In this document: positions 18,084 to 27,587 of the stretch, piece after piece
Layout: each line of letters starts with the position of its first letter
Numbering within the stretch: the first letter of the stretch is position 1
From: Bacteroidales bacterium
Lineage (GTDB): Bacteria; Bacteroidota; Bacteroidia; Bacteroidales; UBA4181
NCBI GenBank assembly: GCA_031265445.1
Contig: JAISCQ010000045.1
Coordinates: 1-57,112, forward strand
Direction: 5' to 3'
DNA length: 57,112 nt
Made by a program: the position numbers and the translations under genes
Notes under the pieces: generated by a model
Database searches by the model: none
What the model was told of the DNA's origin: nothing
The model's input: the letters and a program-made list of their open reading frames with translations, nothing else

Positions 18084-19340
18084 TTACGGGGCGCCAAGCG
18101 GGGTACCAAGCGCGGCCACCTGCTCGGCGGTCAGTTGGACGCCCCACATCATGACTTCGGCAAAATCCGGGCCGGAATAGCCCCCACCGTCGGAACCGAT
18201 GTACACCACGTCGGGATAAAGGCTCCACTCTCCATCGAGGTCACAACCCATGCTTGCCGTGAAGGCAGGCAGGCCGTCGATATAGACTTTGAACGATTCT
18301 TCCGCGAGGTTTACGGCGATGACTACCCGATGCCAGGCGTCGGGCGTCAGTCCGATATCAGAATAGCCGCCAAGAGCTTCAAAGCCTATATTTCCCGCGC
18401 CGTCGATCCACAGGGCGCCCTCGCCTTCGTTGTCGTAGATGTTGTTGTACACCGACAGCCATTCGGCAAATCCTTCCTGCGAGCCGCGGATATCCATCAT
18501 CAGCGTGTATTCGTTCGTATATTCGCCGTCGTATTCGCTGCCGCCGTTCGCACCAATGTTGTGGTATATCGTGAAGAAAGCGTTCTCGCCGGCTACCACG
18601 GCTTTGGTGTTGCCCGGCCCTTCAACCGACGTGAAACTTCCGCTAACTCCCAGGTCTTCGCCTACCGTCGCCTTGCCGGGGTTAGCTGCGTCCTCGAAAG
18701 TCCATACGCCGGCTAAAGATGCCCCTGCGGGTATCGAAGACACATCCACTACCGTTACCGTACATTCGGCTTTTGTATTGGCATCGCTTGACAAGGTTGC
18801 CGTAATCGTAGCCGTTCCCGCCGTTGCACCGGCAGTGATCACTCCGTTGGTCACGGTCGCTACTCCAGTGTTGCTCGAGTTCCACGTTACCGTCTTGGAA
18901 TCATCACTCGGCGTTATTGTCGCGACAAGCGTCCGGGTATAGATCGCTCCTGCCGGCATCCGCAGGGCCTCGGCGCTCAGCGAAACACTGTATGACGCGC
19001 TCACCGTTATCACGCAAGTCGCTGTTTTCTCCTTATTGGACACAGACGTAACGGTAATGTTCGCCGTACCCACGGCGCGAGCCGTTACCAAACCATCGAC
19101 CACCGTAGCCACGCCGGGGTTATCGCTCTCCCAGGTCACGCTTTTGTCGGTTGCATTGGAGGGAAAAACGGTGGCGGCAAGCGTAACCGTACCGTCCACC
19201 AACAGGGTTTGACTCTCGGGATCCACCGTGACGCCTGTCACTTTTACATCCTCCGGGTCGTCGGAACACGATTGCGTCCCTACTGCTACTGCACATGTCA
19301 TGAACGCAATAGCGAATAATCTGATTTTACTGTTCATCAT
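18084..19340 (-). CDS. Surface lipoprotein with two Big2 Ig-like domains and a LamG-like domain
   Basis: 418 residues. The lipoprotein signal ends GTQSC near residue 25. Two bacterial Ig-like (Big2) repeats follow: VTGVTVDPESQTLLVDG...ATVFPSNATDKSVTWESDN (about 33-115) and a related unit (about 117-200). The C-terminal half (about 210-418) is a concanavalin/LamG jelly roll with PDAWHRVVIAVNLAEESFKVYIDG, the usual core strand pair. There are no enzyme residues, so this is probably a glycan- or surface-binding component. It is last gene of the sigma-SusCD transcription unit, 54 bp after the phosphoesterase. Confidence 0.82.
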   Translation of the reverse strand: MMNSKIRLFAIAFMTCAVAVGTQSCSDDPEDVKVTGVTVDPESQTLLVDGTVTLAATVFPSNATDKSVTWESDNPGVATVVDGLVTARAVGTANITVTSVSNKEKTATCVITVSASYSVSLSAEALRMPAGAIYTRTLVATITPSDDSKTVTWNSSNTGVATVTNGVITAGATAGTATITATLSSDANTKAECTVTVVDVSSIPAGASLAGVWTFEDAANPGKATVGEDLGVSGSFTSVEGPGNTKAVVAGENAFFTIYHNIGANGGSEYDGEYTNEYTLMMDIRGSQEGFAEWLSVYNNIYDNEGEGALWIDGAGNIGFEALGGYSDIGLTPDAWHRVVIAVNLAEESFKVYIDGLPAFTASMGCDLDGEWSLYPDVVYIGSDGGGYSGPDFAEVMMWGVQLTAEQVAALGTPLGAP

Positions 19341-19394
19341 TCTTGAATTTGAGTTATTAATAATAAAAAAAACTTTTTCATTGGTGTAATATTG

Positions 19395-20723
19395 TTATTC
19401 GGCGGTACGGAAAACCGCACGAATCGGCTGCGACGGCCGGCGGTACGAATCGTAAGCCGTGACCCTTGCCGTATAGGACGTGCTCGCCGACAGTCCGGTG
19501 AAATCGACCGTCAGCGTAGCGGGCATGTCGCTGTTGAGGTAAAAGCCCGAAAAGATGACGTGTTTAGCGGCAACGGTATTGCCGTTGAGAATTTCCACTT
19601 TGTAGTGATGCACCAGTTCGTCGTCGGAGGCTTGCGGGAACGACACGCTGCACGCGCCGAAAGCGATGTTCCCGACTGTCGGCTGCGCATTGCCTGCAAA
19701 TGCAGGCGCCGTGCCGCCGGTACGGTTTTTGTATGCGAACGCCGTGCCGTCGTGGGGGGCTTGGAGCAGCCACCGCGGTGCGATTTCCTCGTTGCGGTGC
19801 GTGTCCCAGCGTTCGAGTTCCACGTCGCCGTTTTCCTTGACGGTGACAATCAGTCCTTCGGTGATGTTTTCGCAACCGTTGGGCAACGTTCCTCCGCTGA
19901 GTTCGATATTCGGCTCGACCTCGCTGTAGGTAGTACTTGCCGTATTGATGGCCGTAAACCTGTCCTGGTGGATCGAGCGCGGGTCGCCGAGCGGATAGTG
20001 GGTATGTCCGGAAAAGACTACCGTTTGCGGATATTTATCCAAAGTAGATTTGAACCTGTCGGTACACCAGCCTCCGTCGGGCAGCGCGCCCGAAACCACC
20101 GAGCCGTACGTTGTATTGATCGTCGGGACGTGGATGAACACGAACACCGGCTTGCCCGGATAATCCTTTGCCGCTTTCGCCAGATTGTCCGCAAGGAACT
20201 TGACGGCGGCGGCGTTGAAATCGTTCTGGTCGGAGCCTGTTTCGCTGACGGTGATGAACGGATAACCCTTGATGATGATATACTGGTTCAAAGGCTGTTC
20301 TGTCTTCGACAGGTAGAGGCTCGCGGCATTCGCTCCCGAAAAGTTATCGTGGTTGCCCATCATGAAGTAAACCGGCATACCTTCGGGAACGTTCGCCCTG
20401 TCGCCGAATACCGACAGCAACTGGTCGTACTGCCGGCTCTCTCCGCCTTCTGTGATGTCGCCGACTACAAACACAGCGTCTGCTTCCGGCGTTTTCCCGG
20501 TAAGGTTTTTCAGCGCTCGCGGGACTTTTTCCATCGGGCCCCTGCCTGCGGAGTTACCGAAATGCGTATCCGAAATCACGATAAATCGCGGACAGCCATC
20601 GGACTCTTCGGGTTGAACGGGAATTTCAGGCTCTTCGGACGGCTTGTTGCTTCCGCATAACGTGAAAACGCTCGGAATAAGGAATATCAGCAGTCCTGAC
20701 AGAATTATTTTTATCTTTCTCAT
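19395..20723 (-). CDS. Calcineurin-like metallophosphoesterase lipoprotein with FN3-like C terminus
   Basis: 442 residues from the ATG at 20723, nine bases after the SusD stop. A longer reading would run into the susD gene. Lipobox FTLC near residue 22. Metal-ligand motifs appear in order: ISDTHFG, VVGDITEGG, MMGNHDN, FIHVPT and SGHTHYP, all in the normal family order, so the two-metal site is complete. The C-terminal ~100 residues look like a fibronectin type III domain. It hydrolyses phosphate esters. The substrate is unknown, though its place behind SusCD suggests a phosphorylated ligand imported or trimmed at the surface (inference). Confidence 0.85.
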   Translation of the reverse strand: MRKIKIILSGLLIFLIPSVFTLCGSNKPSEEPEIPVQPEESDGCPRFIVISDTHFGNSAGRGPMEKVPRALKNLTGKTPEADAVFVVGDITEGGESRQYDQLLSVFGDRANVPEGMPVYFMMGNHDNFSGANAASLYLSKTEQPLNQYIIIKGYPFITVSETGSDQNDFNAAAVKFLADNLAKAAKDYPGKPVFVFIHVPTINTTYGSVVSGALPDGGWCTDRFKSTLDKYPQTVVFSGHTHYPLGDPRSIHQDRFTAINTASTTYSEVEPNIELSGGTLPNGCENITEGLIVTVKENGDVELERWDTHRNEEIAPRWLLQAPHDGTAFAYKNRTGGTAPAFAGNAQPTVGNIAFGACSVSFPQASDDELVHHYKVEILNGNTVAAKHVIFSGFYLNSDMPATLTVDFTGLSASTSYTARVTAYDSYRRPSQPIRAVFRTAE

Positions 20724-20731
20724 CGCGCAAA

Positions 20732-22282
20732 TTATTTTAATATCCACATTTCCCGATTCACCTCATCGTTGCCGTCGAACTGACGCTGCACGGCTTCCAG
20801 CACGTTCTCGCGATTGTACTGATACTCGGTTTCGGAATACATCCAGCGTAACGGCATCCTGTCGGGAACGGTGTTCTGGTTGCTCTCGGGATTGACCGGC
20901 AACACGGGATAACCCGTACGGCGATAGTCGAAGTACGAGGTATAGGTGTCGTGCATGAACGCCGCCAGATATTTCTGGGTAATGATTTTACTCAGGTTTT
21001 CTTCGGTAAGCGTGTTTCCCGACAGCTGGATTTCGGGTTTTTGGAGGAACGCCTCGATCCAGTCGTCGGTGATGGGCCTGCCGTGGGCATATCCTCCGGG
21101 CGTATGATCCCCGGTGAACTTCATGCTCGCCCTGATGCCTTCCTTATAATATTCGTTGGCGTCGCCGGTGATCCATCCGCGCAGGCGTGCTTCGGCCAGG
21201 ATAAATTCCTGTTCGGCATAGCCGAGCTTGATCGCCGGCTGTCCCTCCTGGAGTTCGAAAAAGCGGTTGTTGAGCAGCGACACTTTTCCGTCAAGGTGGA
21301 GCCGGTTGATCTCGGCAAAGATCCCCGATGGGTCAACACACTGGTACGCTTCCCAGTCGCTTTCGGTCAGGCCGGTCTGACTGTCGGGATTCATTTGATA
21401 TTTGCTCGGTTCGGCAAGCGAAAACAGCCGGTAATCCCCGTACTGTTTCAGTGGATTCATCACCGGAGCGGTCATGTCGGGATACATCGAGTTCCTGTTT
21501 CCGCCAAGCACGTACATCGGATATTTGGTTGACGTCTGCGTCCCGTAGGTGAGTTGCAGATTATCACCGTTCGACAGCATCAATTGCCGGCTGGCTACGA
21601 TGCCGGCAAACCGAGCGCGAATGTTCAGGTCGGGGTCGGAGGTTTCCTTTTTCGAAAGGTTGATCAGCGTCTTCAGTTGCAGTACGGAAACGGCGCGTTG
21701 CCATTTTTGGGGATTTCCCTCGAAATGGGTGATGTCGCCGGCGAAGCTTCGCGTTCCGGCGTTTTCGAAATGCCTGTAGGCAGAGTCCAAATCATTGAGG
21801 ATTTGCCGCATCACGTCTTTCTGCGCGTCGTATTTCGGCGAGGTGACTCCGTCAAGCGCCTGCAGCGCCCCGGAATAGGGAATATCGCCCAGGGCAAGCG
21901 AAAGGTCAAACAGCCGCTGCGCCTTGATAAACAGGAAAAGCCCGGTATAAGCGTCCTGATCGATCTCGTCGGCAATTTCCACCATTCTTTGGACATTGGT
22001 CAGGTTGAGGTACACGTCGAAACCCCACCGGCCGAATCTGTTGTACTGGCTGTCTTCGGTAGTACCCTCGTGCCAGCTGATATGTTTGCTGATCATGTGG
22101 TCGAAGAAGAAGCCTTTTCCGTTGTCGGACTTTATCAACATATTGCCGATTTGCCCGGCGGCCAGCATCCCGGGGGTTGCCGTGGCGGGCGCGTTGGGAT
22201 TGGTGTTGATTTCGTCGAAATCGCATCCCGCCAGCAGGATGCACAACACCGGAACTGTAATTTTATGAAATACACTTTTCAT
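20732..22282 (-). CDS. SusD/RagB-family nutrient-binding outer-membrane lipoprotein
   Basis: 516 residues. Lipobox LLAGC near residue 19, followed by DFDEINTNPNAPATATP, typical of the SusD-like_2 branch. Alpha-helical TPR-type body, with the family C-terminal segment DYRRTGYPVLPVNPESNQ. It binds the ligand on the cell surface and forms the lid of the SusC channel encoded 12 bp upstream. The short gap implies one transcript and coupled translation. Confidence 0.92.
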   Translation of the reverse strand: MKSVFHKITVPVLCILLAGCDFDEINTNPNAPATATPGMLAAGQIGNMLIKSDNGKGFFFDHMISKHISWHEGTTEDSQYNRFGRWGFDVYLNLTNVQRMVEIADEIDQDAYTGLFLFIKAQRLFDLSLALGDIPYSGALQALDGVTSPKYDAQKDVMRQILNDLDSAYRHFENAGTRSFAGDITHFEGNPQKWQRAVSVLQLKTLINLSKKETSDPDLNIRARFAGIVASRQLMLSNGDNLQLTYGTQTSTKYPMYVLGGNRNSMYPDMTAPVMNPLKQYGDYRLFSLAEPSKYQMNPDSQTGLTESDWEAYQCVDPSGIFAEINRLHLDGKVSLLNNRFFELQEGQPAIKLGYAEQEFILAEARLRGWITGDANEYYKEGIRASMKFTGDHTPGGYAHGRPITDDWIEAFLQKPEIQLSGNTLTEENLSKIITQKYLAAFMHDTYTSYFDYRRTGYPVLPVNPESNQNTVPDRMPLRWMYSETEYQYNRENVLEAVQRQFDGNDEVNREMWILK

Positions 22283-22294
22283 GTCCGTCTGTTT

Positions 22295-25200
22295 TTAAAA
22301 ATTTAGCTTAAGGTTCAATCCGACCAGACGAATAGATGGCGAATTGATATTTTCATCGTTGATGTCGGGGTCGGAAAAGCGGAAGTCCTTTGTCCAGAGC
22401 AGGAGGTTCTGTCCGACTACCGATATTTCGGCGCCCTGCATCCCGATATGCCGGCAAATCGACTTCGGAATGTCGTAGCTCAGCGATACTTCGCGCAGCT
22501 TGAGGAATGTTTTTTTGTGGAAGAAGCGGCGCGCCATGGTATAGTCCGCTATTTTCCTCGTATAGGTTTCATAGGATACCGGCACGTCGTTGGGCGCAAA
22601 TACGCGCGTATCATCGGTGATATTCCCGACATCGTCGTACTGAACGCTGCCGGATACGATTCTCACCCCTTCGCCCACGTATGGCGTCCGGTTACCGTCG
22701 ACCACTTCTTCGTAGCGCCACTGGGTGTCGGTATCTGTCGACCGTCCGGAGAGCATCAGGTATTGCTCGATACTGTTAAACATCAACCCGCCCACGCGTC
22801 CGTCGAACGAGAAAGCCAGGTGGAAATTCCTGTAGCGGATCCTGTTTGTCCAGCCCCATACCCAGTCGGGATTATAACTGCCGTACAGCGACAAATAGTC
22901 GCTTAATTTCGGCATGCCGTTATAGTTGATGATATTGCCTTCGGGATCGCGTTCGTAATCGGCTTCGGCAATCCAGTGCCAGTTTTTGCCTGCCGCTACC
23001 CAGGGATATTTGGTCGAATACTGTTCATCGACTTTGTGATAGTAATACCGGTCGGCCGCCCAGTTGATCGCGGAGTTCCACGTGAAATCCTTTCGTTTGA
23101 CCAGATCCCCGCTCACCGCGATCTCCACGCCGCGGCTGAGATGTTCTTCGCCGTAGTTGACGAGCGTGGAACTGTAACCGCTTGCCGAACTCATCGTTGC
23201 TTCCCGCTGCAAATCATAATTGAGCCGTTCATAATACGTTCCGTCCAGGTTCAGGCGGCCGCCGAAAAACCGGAAGTCGGCGCCCAGTTCGTACGAGGCC
23301 GAAGCCGACGGGCGGAGCGTTGCGTCGCGTATCGTCGAGGACATCGCGATAGCGGAAATGCCGCCCCAATAGTCGGTATTTGGCGTGCCGTAGGTTTGGT
23401 TAATGACGTAACGATCTGCCGGATGCTTGGTTTGCGTCCAGGAGGCGCGGACTTTCCAAAAGTCCATCACCTTCGGCAAAGGAATAAATTCCGACAGGAT
23501 CAGGCTTCCCGAAACGGAAGGATAGAAATACGAGCGTTCGGATTCGGCCAGCGTCGAGCTCCAGTCGTTACGTCCGGTCACTTCCACAAACGCCAGGCTC
23601 CGCCACGACAGCCCTGCTTTCCCGTAAAGGCTGCTGATCGCGTCCCTGTTATACGCATGGCTGGCATTCGGTTTTTCGACAGAAGCATACAGCGAATAAA
23701 ATCCGGGCATGTTGATTCCGCCCGACGTTTCCGCACTCAACGCTTCGGCGTTGTAGTAATAGAGCGAACCGCCGATGAAGCCGTCGATACGGAAATCGCC
23801 GAACCGCTTATCCGCCATCAGCCGGAAATCGTTGTTCGTGCTGTAATGGATGTTCGTGCCCAGATAGTAATATCCCAATGCACCCTCCCATTCGGCGTCG
23901 CTCGGCGTCGCGCCTTTGGAGGTTCGCCAGTTGGAACGGTTCGCGTAGGCGTCGATGCCGAACTGCACCACCGCCTGCAGCCAGTCGGTAATGTCGTAAC
24001 TCATGGTCAGGTAGCTGTTGGTCTTGTCATGATGTCCGCTCGCGATTTTTTCGTATGCAAGGAAATACGGGTTGTCGTACCATTCGTCGACAAACCAGTT
24101 TTGCTGTTCGTTTTCCCTTCCTTTCAGCCAGTAATCGCGATAGTCGCGGATGTCGTATTCCGCGCCGGTCCAGATCACCATGTTGTACATGAAACTGCCC
24201 TGTCCGTATCCCGTGCCGCGGTTACTCGAGTAGAAGAGTTTGTGGTAGTTGATGCCCGCATCCAAGTGAAAGCGTTTGTAGTCGAGGTTTCCGCCCACGG
24301 AAAACGAATAGTTCTGCGAGTCCTGATTGGGGTACTGCCCTTTGTTGTAAATATGGTTCACCGAAGCGCGGAACCCGCCGAGGTCGCCTTTCATTTCCAC
24401 GCTCACGTTGTTGTTGGTCACGATGGCCTGTTCGAGGAAATTTTGGAAGTTGTTTTTCCCTCTCGAAGTCAGCGGCAGTACTTCCCACTCGTAGGTGTAG
24501 GGGTTGTACTGCGAACCCGTGCGTCCGATGTCTAAGCGGTCGCCCCAGACGTAATCGGCGACTCCGGGCACATACCGGCCTCCGTTGCCCGAACTGTATG
24601 CAGTCTGCACTTCGGGAAAGGCCGTGTAGCCCGCATGCAGCATGGTACTGCTGTTGATTGAGACATGCAGTCCTGCTTCCTTTGCCTTTTTGGTGGTCAC
24701 CATGATCACGCCGTTAGCCCCTCTCGATCCGTAGAGCGCCGCGCCGGTAGGGCCTTTCAGTACGGAGAGCGATTCGATGTCTTCCGCCGGGATGTCGTCC
24801 AGCGAGGTGTTCCCGAACATTACGCCGTCGATGACAATCAGCGGTCCGTATCCCCGCAGGGTGATTCCGTTGCCGCCCATAAACTCGGTGCTGTTCGTCA
24901 CGCTCACGCCGGCGATTTTACCGGTAAGCGAGTTCACCACGTTCGCTCCCCGCGCGATGGTCAGATCCTCGTTCGTAATGGTTTGTACCGCATAACCCAG
25001 CGCTTTTTCATCGCGTTTGATACCCAGTGCGGTAACGACTACTTCGTCTATCTGATGTATGTCTTCAACCATTAATACATCCATGACGGTTTGAGCGCCC
25101 GTTTCGATTTCCTGCGTAACAAACCCCACGAATGAAAATACCAGCACGACGCCCTTGTCGGACACATTGAGGGTATACTTGCCGTTTATGTCGGTTACCG

Positions 25201-25663
25201 CTCCCAGCATCGTTCCCTTGACCAATACGTTCACTCCGGGAAGAGGTTCGCCCCTGTCGTCGACAACCGTACCGGATACTGTAATCCCCTGTAACCGTTC
25301 CTTTACGGAAACGATTACGGTATTGTTTCCGTAAACCCTGTACCCCAAATCCGAGGTATTGAATAATTTCCCCAGGATTTCGTCAATGGATAAATTAACC
25401 GCGTGGAGATCGATCTTCTGGTCGAGAAGCACCAGATCGTCGCTGTAGAAAAAACGGTAACCGGTCTGTTTTTCGATCTCCTTCAGGGTTTCGCGCATGG
25501 TCAACCCTTCGGCGTTCATGCTGATTTGCGACTGCGAATAACCGGTAGCGTATATTTGCAATCCGACAATCAATAAAAGGATAAATGAAAATTTCATCAT
25601 CATCAAAAATTTGTGCAATGTCTTTTTACGACAGCATTGCAGTGTCATATTCAAATATTTCAT
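22295..25663 (-). CDS. SusC/RagA-family TonB-dependent transporter with STN signalling domain
   Basis: 1122 residues. Signal peptide ends TGYSQS near 45. An STN domain (about 52-115, TLKEIEKQTGYRFFYSDD) of the kind that contacts FecR anti-sigma proteins; then a carboxypeptidase-regulatory-like beta sandwich (about 128-210, VSGTVVDDRGEPLPGVNV); the TonB plug (about 215-330); and a large outer-membrane barrel ending in LKLNF with a terminal aromatic residue. The STN domain and the upstream FecR and ECF sigma genes together indicate substrate-induced trans-envelope signalling. The ligand is unknown. No glycoside hydrolase lies in the unit. Confidence 0.94.
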   Translation of the reverse strand: MKYLNMTLQCCRKKTLHKFLMMMKFSFILLLIVGLQIYATGYSQSQISMNAEGLTMRETLKEIEKQTGYRFFYSDDLVLLDQKIDLHAVNLSIDEILGKLFNTSDLGYRVYGNNTVIVSVKERLQGITVSGTVVDDRGEPLPGVNVLVKGTMLGAVTDINGKYTLNVSDKGVVLVFSFVGFVTQEIETGAQTVMDVLMVEDIHQIDEVVVTALGIKRDEKALGYAVQTITNEDLTIARGANVVNSLTGKIAGVSVTNSTEFMGGNGITLRGYGPLIVIDGVMFGNTSLDDIPAEDIESLSVLKGPTGAALYGSRGANGVIMVTTKKAKEAGLHVSINSSTMLHAGYTAFPEVQTAYSSGNGGRYVPGVADYVWGDRLDIGRTGSQYNPYTYEWEVLPLTSRGKNNFQNFLEQAIVTNNNVSVEMKGDLGGFRASVNHIYNKGQYPNQDSQNYSFSVGGNLDYKRFHLDAGINYHKLFYSSNRGTGYGQGSFMYNMVIWTGAEYDIRDYRDYWLKGRENEQQNWFVDEWYDNPYFLAYEKIASGHHDKTNSYLTMSYDITDWLQAVVQFGIDAYANRSNWRTSKGATPSDAEWEGALGYYYLGTNIHYSTNNDFRLMADKRFGDFRIDGFIGGSLYYYNAEALSAETSGGINMPGFYSLYASVEKPNASHAYNRDAISSLYGKAGLSWRSLAFVEVTGRNDWSSTLAESERSYFYPSVSGSLILSEFIPLPKVMDFWKVRASWTQTKHPADRYVINQTYGTPNTDYWGGISAIAMSSTIRDATLRPSASASYELGADFRFFGGRLNLDGTYYERLNYDLQREATMSSASGYSSTLVNYGEEHLSRGVEIAVSGDLVKRKDFTWNSAINWAADRYYYHKVDEQYSTKYPWVAAGKNWHWIAEADYERDPEGNIINYNGMPKLSDYLSLYGSYNPDWVWGWTNRIRYRNFHLAFSFDGRVGGLMFNSIEQYLMLSGRSTDTDTQWRYEEVVDGNRTPYVGEGVRIVSGSVQYDDVGNITDDTRVFAPNDVPVSYETYTRKIADYTMARRFFHKKTFLKLREVSLSYDIPKSICRHIGMQGAEISVVGQNLLLWTKDFRFSDPDINDENINSPSIRLVGLNLKLNF

Positions 25664-25738
25664 ATTTTTACATGGTTAAGATTCATGAACAGCAAAGACT
25701 TAGCGCTCTCAATGTTAACTCTTTGCATCTTATCACCG

Positions 25739-25764
25739 GGCATGGTATGTGGACATACCATGCC
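25739..25764 (-). promoter_or_regulatory. Perfect 12-bp stem-loop in the fecR-susC gap
   Basis: GGCATGGTATGT and its exact reverse complement ACATACCATGCC are separated by two bases, about 75 bp before the SusC start. A run of six T follows on the plus strand, where there is no gene to terminate. On the transcribed minus strand it would be an mRNA hairpin preceded by A residues, suited to processing or stabilising the susC part of the message. Confidence 0.55.
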
Positions 25765-25839
25765 TTTTTTATTGTATTCCCGACGGTTCTTTGTGCATAG
25801 GCATCATTCGATGATTAAGGTTATCCGCATGTTATGCGC

Positions 25840-26973
25840 TTACTTTTGCTTATAGTACCCTTTATATCTTTCTTTCAAATATTTATCTTCCTTCAGTACG
25901 ACCGTTTTCCCGTCAATGTCGAATTTGACGGGAACCGTCAATTGCAGGAACCGCAGCACCTGTTCCAGCGATTCGTCCCTGATCGCGGCGTTGATGCTCA
26001 ATGACTGCGTACCCCTGTCGGCAAAGCGTATCTTTACGTCGTACCGACGCTCCAGCTTTACGGCAAAACTTCCCAGGGTTTCGCTTTCAATGCGCCACAG
26101 GTCGTCTTTCCACGAAGTGTAGATCGTCGGGTCTACCGGGGTTTCAATGACTTTGGCAGACGGTTTTACCGGCAAAGACGTTTGCCTGACGTCGTTTGTA
26201 ACGGCCGGTTTTACCCCGGCAGTCTTCTTTTCGATGACGGTCTTTTGATCTTTTCTCGTATAGACAAGTTTTTCGCTGGGCGCCAGCTCTACGTCGCCAA
26301 TGCTCACCCTGCCCTCTACCAGTACCGTTTCGATGTTTTCCTCTCCGGGATAGGCTTTTACATTGAAGGAAGTCCCCAATGCTTTTACATCGAGTTTATC
26401 CGTTTTCACCACAAAAACTCTGGCTGTATCCCTCGCTACATCAAAATAGCCCTCGCCTTCGAGATAGACTTCACGCGAATTTTGTCCGAAATCGGCGGCA
26501 TAGCGCAACCGGCTGCCTGCATTGAGCCATACCCGGGTTCCGTCGGCCAGTACTACGCGGCTGCGCGAGCCGTGCGGGACAATAACATCATATTGCGATG
26601 CGATCTGCGATGGAACGTCCGGCTTATTGGTTTGGAATACATACAACGCTCCCAGCATGAAACCGGTTACGACCGCGGCAGCCATACGGACAAGCCGGAT
26701 ATGTGCGGATGGCCGTTCTTTTACCGTCTTGACAGGGGCTTTTTTCCGGCTGCGCGACAGGAACAGCCGGTACGCCGCTTCCTTATGGAACGGTTTTCCG
26801 GGAAAAGCTACCGGCGCAGCCAGCCACAACTCGCGCATATCGTCGAAATATTGTTTGTTGCGCCTGTCGGCTTTGATCCACGCGTTCAGCGCATCAAGCT
26901 GTTCATCGTTCGATTGCCCGGTAAGGTAACCGGCGATCAGTTCAATAATATCTTTCTGTTCCAATTCTTGCAT
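25840..26973 (-). CDS. FecR-family anti-sigma factor
   Basis: 377 residues. The N-terminal cytoplasmic DUF4880-like region (1-70, IIELIAGYLTGQSNDEQLDALNAW) binds the sigma factor. One membrane helix follows at about 95-113 (MAAAVVTGFMLGALYVF). The periplasmic FecR domain (about 120-240) contains VVLADGTRVWLNAGSRLRY and REVYLEGEGYFDVA. The C-terminal STN-like DUF4974 domain runs from about 290 to 370. It holds the ECF sigma factor inactive until the SusC STN domain signals. Unusually, it is separated from the sigma gene by a protease gene and a repeat array. Confidence 0.92.
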   Translation of the reverse strand: MQELEQKDIIELIAGYLTGQSNDEQLDALNAWIKADRRNKQYFDDMRELWLAAPVAFPGKPFHKEAAYRLFLSRSRKKAPVKTVKERPSAHIRLVRMAAAVVTGFMLGALYVFQTNKPDVPSQIASQYDVIVPHGSRSRVVLADGTRVWLNAGSRLRYAADFGQNSREVYLEGEGYFDVARDTARVFVVKTDKLDVKALGTSFNVKAYPGEENIETVLVEGRVSIGDVELAPSEKLVYTRKDQKTVIEKKTAGVKPAVTNDVRQTSLPVKPSAKVIETPVDPTIYTSWKDDLWRIESETLGSFAVKLERRYDVKIRFADRGTQSLSINAAIRDESLEQVLRFLQLTVPVKFDIDGKTVVLKEDKYLKERYKGYYKQK

Positions 26974-27093
26974 GATTATTTACAAGACAGGCGAGGTTTG
27001 ATACAGGGTAGTCAAAAATTCATTTTTTTGGTATTTTCAGGCCGCGGAGAGCAAAATCTGCACTTGCTTCCGACCAACTTTTCTTTTCCGAAC

Positions 27094-27492
27094 GTCTACT
27101 TCCAGCTTCCGAACGTCTACTTCCGGTTTCAGAATGTCTACTTCCGATTTCAGAATGTCTACTTCCAACTTCAGAACGTCTACTTCCAGCTTCCGAACGT
27201 CTATTGCCGATTTCAGAATGTCTACTTCCAGCTTCCGAACGTCTACTTCCGATTTCCGAACGTCTACTTCCAGTTTCCGAACGTCTACTTCCAGCTTCCG
27301 AACGTCTACTTCCGGTCTCCGAACGTCTACTTCCAACTTCAGAATGTCTACTTCCAGCTTCAGAATGTCTACTTCCAGCTTCCGAACGTCTACTTCCGAT
27401 TTCCGAACGTTTACTTCCGGTCTTCGAACGTCTACTTCCAGCTTCAGAATGTCTACTTCCGATTTCCGAACGTCTACTTCCAGCTTCCGAAC
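27094..27492. repeat. 21-bp tandem repeat array 3
   Basis: Exactly 19 full 21-bp units (399 bp), then a twentieth that turns into a sigma-factor remnant at about 27500. A unit reads GTCTACTTCC, a variable RRY triplet (AGC, GAT, GGT, AAC or AGT), TTC, C or A, GAA, then C or T. Nearly all differences are transitions. No spacers. The minus strand encodes a stop-free Arg/Ser/Glu-rich heptapeptide repeat (GSRRSEA-like), but the period, shared with arrays 1, 2 and 4, is the stronger signal. It fills the gap before fecR. Confidence 0.95.
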
Positions 27493-27499
27493 GTCTATT

Positions 27500-27570
27500 G
27501 CCGATCCGTTCGGAAATTTCGGAGCAGGAAAGTTCTTCCATACGGTTGAGGCGACATTCGGCGGGGCGCA
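27500..27570 (-). pseudogene. Remnant of an ECF sigma-factor C-terminal region
   Basis: About 70 bp closely match the true sigma gene at about 29958-30030. The first ~45 bases differ at only a few positions, then 12 bases are missing, then the match resumes. On the minus strand it encodes RPAECRLNRMEELSCSEISERIG, compared with LPAECREVFRLSRMEELSYSEISERLG in the intact protein, less the four missing residues. It continues straight into array 3 in frame. It is not functional by itself. Confidence 0.8.
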
Positions 27571-27587
27571 TTTCCCGGATCAATCCT

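Noticed and set aside
22976-24535. 519-residue plus-strand ORF over susC
   Set aside because: It is a shadow frame, with no signal, domain or promoter.
25739-25770. Rho-independent terminator
   Set aside because: The T run is on the plus strand, where no gene leads into it. On the transcribed minus strand there is no T run after the stem.
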